Shown: positions 16,657-25,074, counted from the first letter of the stretch. The stretch: 64,000 bases of DNA from Chloroflexota bacterium (GCA_019873645.1 JAIOAX010000003.1:182876-246875), one strand, 5' to 3'. The notes: generated by a model not told the origin, from the letters alone. Numbers and translations are program-made.

Positions 16657-18042
16657 ATGGAAGTCGGGACAATCCAAAAAACAATCAAGCTCTTCAAAGC
16701 GGCTCTGGAAGGACTGCACGCCGATATTTCCTTGCTCAAACTCGAGAGCCTGGCGATTATGGTGCATAAAGCGATGACCATGCAAGGTCGCTATTTCCAT
16801 ACCCCAGAGCACATCTTTACTCTCTTCGAGACCTTCGACCCCATCCAGGCGCTCGCCGCTTTATATCACGACATCGTTTACTACCAGGTAGATGAAGGTC
16901 TCACCCCCGAAGTTCATACCCTGATCGCCCCTTATCTATGCGAAAGGAGAGGACAATTATGCCTCGTGGACCATGCCGATCCCGGCGACGCCGCTTTCGC
17001 ACGCACATTGGCAGTGTTTGACTTTGTGCCGGGGCAGTCATTGCTACCGTTCCGAGGACAAAATGAGTTTTTAAGCGCTTTGACGATGAACGTCAGCCTG
17101 GAGGGTATCGTCAGCGCCAAAGATTTGCTCAAAGCGACAGCGTGTATTGAAGCGACTATCCCCTTTCGGGGACTCAACGCCCAGGGCGAAAGCCCCGCCG
17201 AGGTGCTGGAACATCGGCTTACCGCCATCAATGCCCAACACGGTTGTGGCATGGACGCCGAGGAAATCGCGCGGGCGGTCGAGGTGGCCGTCATCCTTTC
17301 CAATCATGACGTCGCCAGTTTTGCCGAGAAAGACACGGCGCTCTTTCTGGACGGAACCTGGAAATTGCTGCCAGAGATGAATCCTTCTCTGAGACTCAAG
17401 GGCATTTACACCATCCGCAACTACCGGCAGGCGCTCCAGAAAATGGCCGATTTCCTCAACACGCTCAATCCTAAAGTCATTTTCAATCGCTACCGGAACG
17501 TGCCGCCTGCAACAGAGTTCGACGAGATGGTGCGGTTAGCGCATCAGAATGTTTACACAGCGCGCGACTATCTGACCATCAAATTGCTCACGGTTGCCAT
17601 TCTTGAAGCGTTGGCCGAATTGACCGGCGGGGATGCGCCGATGGCGCTCTTTATGGGAGACATTGAATCTGAAGGGCAAAATTATCTGCACGTCGAGGAC
17701 CTGCTCCCCCTCGCCCCATCTCCCCGCCCGGACGAGGAGAATTCGCCAATCTTCCGCCTGCTGATGTACGGACGCGCCGGTGAATCGAGTTTCGACATGA
17801 GCAACTCCCCCCTGTCGTTGTTTATCTACCAACGCCTGGGGATGGAGAGCTGCAAACGGTTATTACAACCGGCTATAGCGTTGTTCAACGGACAATTGGA
17901 CCCGCAGAGCTTTCTGGACCAATTCCCCACAGAGGTGGTCGTTCCCATCGCGACAGCCTGCGCCGCTATGGCAATCACGCGCAGCGTAGCTTTGCGACAT
18001 TGGCTGTCAAACACTTCATCTAGCGGGCAATCACATCACTGA
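16657..18042 (+). CDS. HD-domain metal-dependent phosphohydrolase-like protein
   Basis: 461 residues from the ATG at 16657; an in-frame TTG at 16633 is less likely. An N-terminal HD signature is readable: H48 and H52 in YFHTPEHIF, then H71-D72 in ALYHDIVYY. A second His-Asp pair occurs in the middle (LSNHDVASF). The C-terminal 200 residues are helical with no known domain. HD proteins hydrolyse phosphoesters, often of nucleotides; the substrate here is unknown. The gene is convergent with the response regulator gene and their 3' ends overlap by 23 bases. That conserved-looking proximity to the transporter/sensor cluster may matter but could be chance. Confidence 0.7.
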   Translation: MEVGTIQKTIKLFKAALEGLHADISLLKLESLAIMVHKAMTMQGRYFHTPEHIFTLFETFDPIQALAALYHDIVYYQVDEGLTPEVHTLIAPYLCERRGQLCLVDHADPGDAAFARTLAVFDFVPGQSLLPFRGQNEFLSALTMNVSLEGIVSAKDLLKATACIEATIPFRGLNAQGESPAEVLEHRLTAINAQHGCGMDAEEIARAVEVAVILSNHDVASFAEKDTALFLDGTWKLLPEMNPSLRLKGIYTIRNYRQALQKMADFLNTLNPKVIFNRYRNVPPATEFDEMVRLAHQNVYTARDYLTIKLLTVAILEALAELTGGDAPMALFMGDIESEGQNYLHVEDLLPLAPSPRPDEENSPIFRLLMYGRAGESSFDMSNSPLSLFIYQRLGMESCKRLLQPAIALFNGQLDPQSFLDQFPTEVVVPIATACAAMAITRSVALRHWLSNTSSSGQSHH

Positions 18043-19069
18043 TAATCTGCCGCAGGGTAGGAATATCGAGGCTCTTCTTATCCAAAAAGGCGCACGCGCC
18101 GGCTTCTATCCCGCTGCGGTGGAATTCCACATCGGGATAGGCGCTGATGAGCACCACGCGGGTAATCGGGGAAACTTCGCGCACGTTGCGCGCGCATTGG
18201 ATGCCGTTTTCGTCGCCCAAGACGACGTCAATTAGCGCCAGGTGAATGGTCACACGTCGGACAAGCTGTATGACGGTGCGATTGCCCTCGGCCTCGTAGA
18301 TGGTCGCCTGCGGATGGGCATGGGCCACCATCTGGCGCAGGCGGTTCCGATAGCGGGCATTATCATCCACCAGCAACAGATTGATATACGGCGTGGCGAC
18401 GACCGGTGCGTCGCAGTTGCGCGCGGCCTCGGCACCGGAGAGGGAGAGACGTTCCGGCTGCCGCATGAGATAAGCCAAAGCTTCCAGCCGATTAGTGACT
18501 CCAAGCTGCCGATACAGGCGCGTCAGGTGATTCTCAATCGTCTTGGCGCTCAATCCCAAAGCCGCCGCGATGTCCTGGTTGGAGTATCCCTGCCGCAAGA
18601 GTTCCAGAATGTCCCGCTGGCGCGCGCTCAACTTTTGGTCAGGCGTCGGCAGCGGGACATCGGTCACGAGTTTGTCGAGCAAGGGACTGGAAATCCACCG
18701 CTCGCCCTGGAGCACCCGCTCGACGGCCAGCGCCAGGTCGCGCAAGGGTTGATCTTTGAGATGATAGCCATGGGCGCCGGCATTCAACAAGCCGCGCACA
18801 TAAACAGCGTCGTCATAAGCACTGATGATGAGGATTTTGAGTTCAGGGTATTCGGCACAGATGCGCCGCACCGTAGCGATGGGGTCGAATTGCGGCATGG
18901 TGACGTCAATCAACGCCAGCTCGGGGCGCAGATTGCGCAATAGGGTCAACAGTTCCGGCCCGTTTCCGGCTTCGCCGACCACCTCAAGGTCGGCAATCCC
19001 TTCCAGGGCATTGCGAATCCCGGCGCGTACAATCGTGTGATCATCGGCTAACACAACCCGTACCGTCAT
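18020..19069 (-). CDS. REC-LuxR-REC response regulator
   Basis: 349 residues from the ATG at 19069; a longer frame would translate the promoter. Receiver 1 (residues 3-120) has D9-D10, phosphoacceptor D55 (ALIDVTMP) and K105. A LuxR/FixJ-type helix-turn-helix follows (about 146-205, LSARQRDILELLRQGYSNQDIA...KTIENHLTRLYRQLGV). A second complete receiver occupies 229-349 (D235-D236, phosphoacceptor D281 in ALIDVVLGD, K331/K332 region). NarL-type regulators normally end after the helix-turn-helix, so the C-terminal receiver is unusual and gives two phosphorylation inputs. It is divergent from xylFGH and the ATPase-kinase fusion, whose kinase domain is of the HisKA_3 class that pairs with NarL/FixJ regulators; it is the likely partner. 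Confidence 0.9.
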   Translation of the reverse strand: MTVRVVLADDHTIVRAGIRNALEGIADLEVVGEAGNGPELLTLLRNLRPELALIDVTMPQFDPIATVRRICAEYPELKILIISAYDDAVYVRGLLNAGAHGYHLKDQPLRDLALAVERVLQGERWISSPLLDKLVTDVPLPTPDQKLSARQRDILELLRQGYSNQDIAAALGLSAKTIENHLTRLYRQLGVTNRLEALAYLMRQPERLSLSGAEAARNCDAPVVATPYINLLLVDDNARYRNRLRQMVAHAHPQATIYEAEGNRTVIQLVRRVTIHLALIDVVLGDENGIQCARNVREVSPITRVVLISAYPDVEFHRSGIEAGACAFLDKKSLDIPTLRQIISDVIAR

Positions 19070-19076
19070 ACGCCCT

Positions 19077-19137
19077 ATTATACCCGGCTTTGCCATAGGG
19101 GGAAATCCCCTAATCTGGCATAGGGGATGTCCCTCTA
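19077..19137. promoter_or_regulatory. Regulator promoter with twin 17-bp palindromes
   Basis: Palindrome 1, TAGGGG-GAAAT-CCCCTA, is perfect (19096-19112). Palindrome 2, TAGGGG-ATGTC-CCTCTA, has one mismatch (19121-19137). Centres are 25 bp apart. A minus-strand TATAAT (19082-19077) stands directly before the regulator ATG, so palindrome 1 covers its -35 region. Size and symmetry suit a LuxR/NarL-type regulator. Confidence 0.65.
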
Positions 19138-19159
19138 ACAATACGGGGGAAAAGGACAA

Positions 19160-19187
19160 TTGAAAGTCAAGCGTCGAACTGTAAAAT
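19160..19187 (+). promoter_or_regulatory. Candidate xylF promoter
   Basis: TTGAAA (19160-19165) and TAAAAT (19182-19187) with a 16-bp spacer, 23 bases beyond palindrome 2. This gives a leader of about 170 bases before xylF. Confidence 0.45.
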
Positions 19188-19365
19188 AGATGTGTTTTTT
19201 TGGGAAACATACACGCGCGCTCCCTATGCTGCCGCGCCGTATGCCATATCACTATAGTGCAAAGGAGGTTCAATTCCAAGACAAACGCTTTAGCCAGGTA
19301 TCCCAACCCTATTTTCTAAACATTCCATACAAAACACACCAAGCAAAACTCAGGAGGTTACAGAA

Positions 19366-20457
19366 ATGTCTCGCACAGTTTCCCGGTTCTTTATGATTAT
19401 GCTCATCGTTGCTATGCTGCTGAGCGGCTGCCAGGGCGGCGGCAAGAAGATCAAGGTCGGTCTGTCGTTCTCCGACTTCGCAACCGAGCGCTGGAAGAAC
19501 GAAGAGATCTTGATGCGCAAGCTCCTTGAGGAGAAGGGCTATGAGGTCATCTCCCAGGAAGCCAGCCACGATGTCAAGCTGCAAAACGACCAGATTGACA
19601 ACATGGTGGCGCAGGGCGTCAAGGCCATCATCATCGTGGCCGAAGACGGCGATGCTGCCGTGACGGCGGTTGACAAGGCCGCCAAGAAGGGCGTCATCGT
19701 CATCGCTTACGACCGCCTGATCAAGTCCACCAACATCGCCGCCTACGTCTCCTTCAACAACGTCGAAGTGGGTCGCCAGCAGGCATTGGGCGTGATGAAG
19801 GCCCTCGACATTGACAATTGGGATGTAGCCACCAAGGGTAAGGCGCGCGTGGTCAAACTGGGCGGCAGCCCCACCGACAACAACGCCATCCTGTTCCGCC
19901 AGGGGCAGGACGAAATCCTGGATCCCTATGTCAAGGCCGGCAAGATCGAAATCGTCGCCGATCAGTGGGTGGATAACTGGGATCCGGCGAACGCCTTGAA
20001 GATCATGGAGAACATCCTCACGGCGCAGAACAACGACATTGACGCTGTGGTGGCCTCCAACGACGGTACAGCCCTGGGCGCGCTGCAAGCTTTGAAGGCC
20101 CAAAAGCTGGCCGGCGTGGTCCCGATTTCGGGGCAGGACGCGACCGCCGATGGCTGCAACAGCATTGTCAAGGGTGAGCTGACCGTTTCGATCCTCAAGG
20201 ACATCCGCGATCTCTCGCCGTTGGCCGTGGATCTGGTTGACAAACTGATCAAGGGCGAGAAGGCCGATCTGAAGATGTACACGCTGGCCGAACTCACCAA
20301 CGATCCCACCAAGCAGGGTCAGGTGCCGTGCAACTTCCTGCCCGTGTATCAGGTCAACAAAGACAATGTCTACGAACTCGTCGTCAAGAGCGGCTTCCAG
20401 AAATACGAAGACGTTTACCGCGACATTCCTGAAGATCAGCGCCCGCCGAAGCCCTAG
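19366..20457 (+). CDS. xylF: D-xylose ABC transporter substrate-binding lipoprotein
   Basis: 363 residues with a strong AGGAGG before the ATG. Lipoprotein signal with lipobox LLSGC (Cys about residue 22). The mature part is a type I periplasmic binding protein: KVGLSFSDFATERWKNE at the start, VKAIIIVAEDGDAA, IAYDRLI, VKLGGSPTDNNA, VVASNDGTALGA and ISGQDATADG, all typical of the XylF group. It delivers xylose (or a close pentose) to XylGH. A long leader and a hairpin after the gene suggest it is made in excess over the membrane parts, as is usual for binding proteins. Confidence 0.93.
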   Translation: MSRTVSRFFMIMLIVAMLLSGCQGGGKKIKVGLSFSDFATERWKNEEILMRKLLEEKGYEVISQEASHDVKLQNDQIDNMVAQGVKAIIIVAEDGDAAVTAVDKAAKKGVIVIAYDRLIKSTNIAAYVSFNNVEVGRQQALGVMKALDIDNWDVATKGKARVVKLGGSPTDNNAILFRQGQDEILDPYVKAGKIEIVADQWVDNWDPANALKIMENILTAQNNDIDAVVASNDGTALGALQALKAQKLAGVVPISGQDATADGCNSIVKGELTVSILKDIRDLSPLAVDLVDKLIKGEKADLKMYTLAELTNDPTKQGQVPCNFLPVYQVNKDNVYELVVKSGFQKYEDVYRDIPEDQRPPKP

Positions 20458-20494
20458 ATTAACACACTAACGCGGATCATAGGTATGTAAGCAT

Positions 20495-20540
20495 GTGCCT
20501 CCTTATAGTCAGGTGTATCATGCTGGCTATAGGGAGGCAC
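20495..20540 (+). terminator. Intercistronic hairpin between xylF and xylG
   Basis: 16-base arms (20495-20510 and 20525-20540; gtgcctcc...ggaggcac) with two mismatches. There is no T tract, so mRNA stabilisation or partial attenuation is more likely than full termination. Confidence 0.55.
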
Positions 20541-20590
20541 GCACCTGACAAAAAGGGTGAAGCGTCATAACTTCGCAGTGAGGGATAGAT

Positions 20591-22168
20591 ATGAGTGAGG
20601 AGCACACCGTGACGGAGGCCATCGCCAACGACACTGCTCAAGTTGACGATGACATTATCCTCGAGTTCCGTAACGTCACCAAGCAATTTCCCGGCGTCAC
20701 CGCGTTGCGCAACGTTTCGTTGCAGGTCCGACGCGGCGAAATTCACGGCATCTGCGGTGAGAACGGCGCAGGCAAATCCACGTTGATGAAAATCCTGTCT
20801 GGCGTCTACCCCTGGGGGTCTTACGAAGGACAGGTTTTCTTCGAGGGCAAGGAACTGCGGTTTCAAGAGAGCGCCATACGGCAGGCCATCGAAGCCGGCA
20901 TTGCCATTGTCTATCAAGAATTGACCCTGGTGCCCAGTATGACCGTCGGTGAAAACATCTTCCTGGGCAAAGAGCCGCTGGAAAATGGCAGCATCAATTG
21001 GGATAAACTGTATGCCGACACGCAACAATTGCTGACCAAGTACAAACTCGACATTCCCCCACAGGCGCTGGTCAAGAATCTGGGCGTCGGGAAAATGCAG
21101 ATGACCGAAATTGCCAAGGCCCTCTCCGAAAACGCACGGCTGTTGATCCTCGATGAACCGACGAGCGCCCTGGCCGAGGCCGAAATCCAGCAATTGATGG
21201 AGATCCTGCGCACGCTCAAGGAGCATGGCGTCACCTGCATCTACATCACCCACAAACTCTCCGAATTCTTCGAGATCACCGACCGCGTCACAGTCTTGCG
21301 CGATGGGCGCGTGATTACTACCCAGCCCACCCACGAATTGAGCCTCGAAAAGCTCGTCAGTTATATGGTGGGGCGCGAGATGACCGAGCGTTTCCCCGAA
21401 GCCAAACGCCAGCCCGGTGAAGTCATCCTCGAGGTCGAAGACCTGCACGCCCACGATCCTGAAGAAGCCTCCCGTGAAGTGCTCAAGGGTGTCACGTTCA
21501 ACCTGCGTAAAGGCGAAGTGCTCGGCATCGCCGGTTTGATGGGGTCCGGGCGCACCGAGCTGGCCATGACCCTCTTTGGAGAGTACGGGAAAGTGACCCG
21601 TGGCACGGTGAAACTGGAAGGGCGTCCCATCCACGTCAAAAACTCCCGCGAGGCGCTGACGCAAGGCATCAGCCTGGTACCCGAAGACCGCAAACGCCAT
21701 GGGCTGGTCCTGATCCAGCCGATTCTCAGAAACATCTCCCTGCCCAACCTGGATCAATTCGCCAAGTTTTTCCGCATTGATGACAACGCCGAACTGAAAG
21801 CCAGTCGCCAGTTCGCCCAAAACCTTGCCATCAAAGCGCCGAACCTGCAAGTGCTGTGCAATACGCTGTCGGGCGGCAATCAACAAAAGGTCGTAATTTC
21901 CAAATGGCTGATGTCCAATCCCAAAGTCCTGATTATGGACGATCCGACGCGGGGGATTGATGTGGGCGCCAAGTACGAGATTTACAAATTGATGAATGAC
22001 CTCGCCGCCCAGGGGATTGCCATCATTATGATCTCCAGCGACCTGGAAGAGGTTTTGGGGATGAGCGACCGGGTGATGGTGATGCATGAGGGACGTTCCG
22101 CCGGCACCCTGGACATCAAAGAAGCGACCCAAGAAAAAATTATGGCGTTAGCCACCGGCATCGCCTGA
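20591..22168 (+). CDS. xylG: Xylose ABC transporter ATPase (two nucleotide-binding domains)
   Basis: 525 residues in the tandem-ATPase layout of sugar importers. Domain 1 has Walker A GENGAGKST (about residues 56-64) and Walker B LLILDEPTSA. Domain 2 has the degenerate Walker A GLMGSGRTE normal for this class, signature LSGGNQQK, and Walker B LIMDDPTRG. The usual DEP is DDP here, so the second catalytic Glu is Asp. The segment VYPWGSYEGQVFFEGKEL is characteristic of XylG. It energises xylose import with XylH at the inner membrane. It follows xylF after a hairpin and is 31 bases from xylH. Confidence 0.92.
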   Translation: MSEEHTVTEAIANDTAQVDDDIILEFRNVTKQFPGVTALRNVSLQVRRGEIHGICGENGAGKSTLMKILSGVYPWGSYEGQVFFEGKELRFQESAIRQAIEAGIAIVYQELTLVPSMTVGENIFLGKEPLENGSINWDKLYADTQQLLTKYKLDIPPQALVKNLGVGKMQMTEIAKALSENARLLILDEPTSALAEAEIQQLMEILRTLKEHGVTCIYITHKLSEFFEITDRVTVLRDGRVITTQPTHELSLEKLVSYMVGREMTERFPEAKRQPGEVILEVEDLHAHDPEEASREVLKGVTFNLRKGEVLGIAGLMGSGRTELAMTLFGEYGKVTRGTVKLEGRPIHVKNSREALTQGISLVPEDRKRHGLVLIQPILRNISLPNLDQFAKFFRIDDNAELKASRQFAQNLAIKAPNLQVLCNTLSGGNQQKVVISKWLMSNPKVLIMDDPTRGIDVGAKYEIYKLMNDLAAQGIAIIMISSDLEEVLGMSDRVMVMHEGRSAGTLDIKEATQEKIMALATGIA

Positions 22169-22199
22169 AACCACAATCCTGCACGAAAAAGGTGATCTT

Positions 22200-23399
22200 A
22201 TGAACACATCGCAAAATGGTTCACTACAAGATGCAATTTCCAATCTGACCAAACAATTCCGCGCCAACATCCAGACGTATGCCATCATTGTAGCCCTGAT
22301 TTTCATCTGGATCCTCTTCTCGATGTTGACCGGGGGCTTGTACCTGTCGCCGCAGAACTTCTCCAACCTGTTCCGGCAGATGACGGTCACTTCGTTCCTG
22401 GCCTGCGGGATGGTGCTGGTCATCGTCACCGGCAACATTGACCTGTCGGTAGGCAAACTGGCCGGGTTTGTGTCGGTGGTGGTGGCGGCCTTTCAGGCCA
22501 ATATCTGGACCAGAGTTTTTCCCGGTCATGAAGCCACGACGACCGCTTTATCTATCCTCATCGGCCTCGGCGTAGGGTTGCTGGTCGGCGTGCTCCAGGG
22601 TTACGTGATTTCTTATTTAAGCGTTCCGTCTTTCATCGTCACCCTGGGTGTACAGTGGATCCTCAACGGTGGCATCCTGCTGGTGACGCAAGGGAAAACG
22701 ATCCCCGCCAATCAACCGCAATTGTCCTGGGTCGCGCAAGGGTATTTGCCCCCCACCATTGGCTGGATTGCCGCGGCCGGCGTGGTCGCCCTGTTATTCT
22801 ACACAATGGTCAGCAATCGCCAGAAGAAACGACGTTACGGGTTTGAGTTGGCGCCCTTGCGCAGCGATATTTTTAAGACGACGCTTTATGCAATTCTCGT
22901 CGTGGCCTACGTTGCCATCGTCAATTTCTACAACGGCATCCAAATTCCGGTGTTGCTGCTGGCGATCACGACAGTGGTGATGAGTTACGTTTCCAACAAC
23001 ACCCGTTTTGGACGCTATGCGTATGCCATCGGCGGCAACCGTGAGGCGGCGCGGCTCTCCGGCGTCAACATCAACAAGAACATCTTCGGTATTTTCGTGC
23101 TGATGGGGTTCCTGTGCGGGGTGGCCGGCGTGGTGTTGGCGTCGTATGTCGGCTACGGCACGATTGCCGCCGGCGGGGGCTATGAACTGGACGCCATCGC
23201 CAGTTGTATTTTGGGCGGCACATCCACGCTAGGCGGCGAAGGGACCGTCTTCGGGATGATTATCGGTTCGATGATCATGGCCAGCCTCACCAACGGCCTG
23301 CAAATGTTGAACGTCCAGGCCGCCTGGCAATATGTGGTGAAAGGGATTGTGTTGATCCTGGCCGTGTATACCGACGTTTACTTCAAGAAGAACCGCTAG
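22200..23399 (+). CDS. xylH: Xylose ABC transporter permease
   Basis: 399 residues, polytopic, about ten transmembrane helices. The BPD_transp_2 family pattern is clear: GMVLVIVTGNIDLSVGKLAG in the first third and GGNREAARLSGVNINKN (the coupling helix that touches the ATPase) in the last third, followed by ASCILGGTSTLGGEGTV. AAAGGTGATC precedes the ATG. It forms the xylose channel with XylG. The next gene, the ATPase-kinase fusion, starts only 27 bases after its stop and must share the transcript. Confidence 0.92.
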   Translation: MNTSQNGSLQDAISNLTKQFRANIQTYAIIVALIFIWILFSMLTGGLYLSPQNFSNLFRQMTVTSFLACGMVLVIVTGNIDLSVGKLAGFVSVVVAAFQANIWTRVFPGHEATTTALSILIGLGVGLLVGVLQGYVISYLSVPSFIVTLGVQWILNGGILLVTQGKTIPANQPQLSWVAQGYLPPTIGWIAAAGVVALLFYTMVSNRQKKRRYGFELAPLRSDIFKTTLYAILVVAYVAIVNFYNGIQIPVLLLAITTVVMSYVSNNTRFGRYAYAIGGNREAARLSGVNINKNIFGIFVLMGFLCGVAGVVLASYVGYGTIAAGGGYELDAIASCILGGTSTLGGEGTVFGMIIGSMIMASLTNGLQMLNVQAAWQYVVKGIVLILAVYTDVYFKKNR

Positions 23400-23426
23400 G
23401 CGTGCCCAATACCCATTTGAGCCTTT

Positions 23427-25067
23427 GTGCAGCCGATACCACAAATGGATCCATTGCTCAGGGTTATCAATGTATCCAGAGCCTTCAGCGACTTGTGGGC
23501 GTTGGAGGGTGTAAACCTGGATATTATGCCCGGTGAAGTTGTCGGCGTAGCCGGTAGCAGCGGGGCAGGCAAATCAGTGCTGGCTAAGATCGTCGCCGGA
23601 TTGTACGAGCCGACCGGCGGCGATCTTTATTTTGATGGCCGCCGCTATAGTAGCCTGCGCCCGTATACGGTGCGGGAGCTGGGCATTGAAATGATCCACC
23701 AAAAACCGGAACTGGTGGATCAGCTTGACATCACGGCCAATGTCTTTTTGGGGCGTGAGGTCACCAGTGGACTGGGGAAACGCATTATGCACTGGGCCGA
23801 CCGCAAGGTGATGCTTGAGCGTACCCAGAGCATTATGGACGACCTGGGCGTCCATTTTCATTCTCTACACGAGAAAGCCGCCAACCTCTCCAGCGAAGAA
23901 CGCCAGGTTGTGGCGATTGCCCGCGCGCTGGTGGTCCCCTCGCGGCTGATGATTATTGACGGGCCGCTGGTGGGGTTGAGCTTTGCCCTACAGAAACGGT
24001 TGCTCGCGTTGATCGAACGGTGGAAGTCCAACGGCTGCGCGGTGATGATGTGCAGCGACAATCTCGGCAACCTCTTCGCCGCCACCGACCGCCTTATCGT
24101 GCTGAACAAGGGGCGTAAAGTCGCCGAACGCCGCACCGACGAAACCACGCAGGAAGAAATCGTTGCCCTCATGGTCGGCACGCCCCCGCCCGAGCAGGTC
24201 ACCCCGTTGATCTGGGCGCTCGACAGTTACTACCGCGCGCGCGAACAGGCCGAAACACTGCGGCAGAATCAGGCGCTCCTCCAGCGCGACCTGGCGGCGC
24301 AAGACACCCTCAACCGGCAGTTGCTCGATCAACTTTCGCGGCAGGTCGCCGCGCTCAACAAGGCTAACGCCGCGTTGCAAGATGCCCAACGCCGGTTATT
24401 GCTGGAACGCGAGGATGAGCGCAAGCACCTGGCGCGCGAGTTGCACGATCAGGCCATTCAAGATTTGCTGGGCATCGGCTATCAGATTGAAGACATGCTT
24501 GCCGGTCACAACGTCCCGGATGATCTGGCCGCCGGTCTGAACCTCATTCAAGAGGACGTGCGCCGGCTCATCGGCGACCTGCGCCGCATTTGTAACAACC
24601 TGCGTCCGCCGGCGTTGGATAGCCTGGGCCTGGGCGCCGCCATCCGTTCCCACGCCCAGCAGTGGGCTGCACGCTACGGCATCGAGCTGACGCTGGACAT
24701 CGCGCCCGATCTGGGACGGCTTCCTGAAGCTACCGAGCTTTCCGTCTTTCGCATCATTCAAGAAGGGCTAAACAACATTCAGCAACACGCCATGGCGACG
24801 CAGGCCAACATCAGCCTGCGGCATACCTCGCCGCGCACCCTGCAAATTATCATCAGCGACAACGGCATCGGGTTGGCCGAAGACGCCGACCTCGCGGCGC
24901 TGGCCGCCAACAGCCATTATGGGCTGCTCGGCATCAGCGAGCGCGTGGCACTGCTCGGCGGCAAGTTACAACTAAAGAACCGCCCTGCCGGCGGGTTGTT
25001 GATCAGCGTCGAAATCCCCCACCCGCGCGTGCAAAGCAGTGAGAGCCCAGCAGCGACTGAATCCTGA
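23427..25067 (+). CDS. Degenerate ABC ATPase fused to a HisKA_3 histidine kinase
   Basis: 546 residues from the GTG at 23427 (an ATG at 23445 is possible; neither has a clear ribosome binding site). Residues 8-250 are an ABC ATPase domain of the sugar-importer class: intact Walker A GSSGAGKS (43-50) and Q-loop Q92. The signature is LSSEERQ (154-160) instead of LSGGQ, Walker B reads IIDGP with G179 where the catalytic Glu should be, and D211 stands at the H-loop. It can probably bind but not hydrolyse ATP. A coiled coil (about 270-335) leads to the kinase: H-box ERKHLARELHDQ with H340, N-box N450, G1 DNGIG (478-482) and G2 (499-506). No transmembrane helix. The most likely role is to sense the transport state or ATP-bound state of XylGH and phosphorylate the divergent regulator; this role is inference. 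Confidence 0.9.
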   Translation: MQPIPQMDPLLRVINVSRAFSDLWALEGVNLDIMPGEVVGVAGSSGAGKSVLAKIVAGLYEPTGGDLYFDGRRYSSLRPYTVRELGIEMIHQKPELVDQLDITANVFLGREVTSGLGKRIMHWADRKVMLERTQSIMDDLGVHFHSLHEKAANLSSEERQVVAIARALVVPSRLMIIDGPLVGLSFALQKRLLALIERWKSNGCAVMMCSDNLGNLFAATDRLIVLNKGRKVAERRTDETTQEEIVALMVGTPPPEQVTPLIWALDSYYRAREQAETLRQNQALLQRDLAAQDTLNRQLLDQLSRQVAALNKANAALQDAQRRLLLEREDERKHLARELHDQAIQDLLGIGYQIEDMLAGHNVPDDLAAGLNLIQEDVRRLIGDLRRICNNLRPPALDSLGLGAAIRSHAQQWAARYGIELTLDIAPDLGRLPEATELSVFRIIQEGLNNIQQHAMATQANISLRHTSPRTLQIIISDNGIGLAEDADLAALAANSHYGLLGISERVALLGGKLQLKNRPAGGLLISVEIPHPRVQSSESPAATES

Positions 25068-25074
25068 ATGTCGG

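Noticed and set aside
18020..19306. Longer start of the response regulator at 19306
   Set aside because: The extra 79 residues translate the promoter and palindromes and show no domain; the receiver begins right after the ATG at 19069.
20477..22132. 551-codon minus-strand frame opposite xylG
   Set aside because: Antisense shadow of a clear ABC ATPase gene; no ribosome binding site and no recognisable domain.
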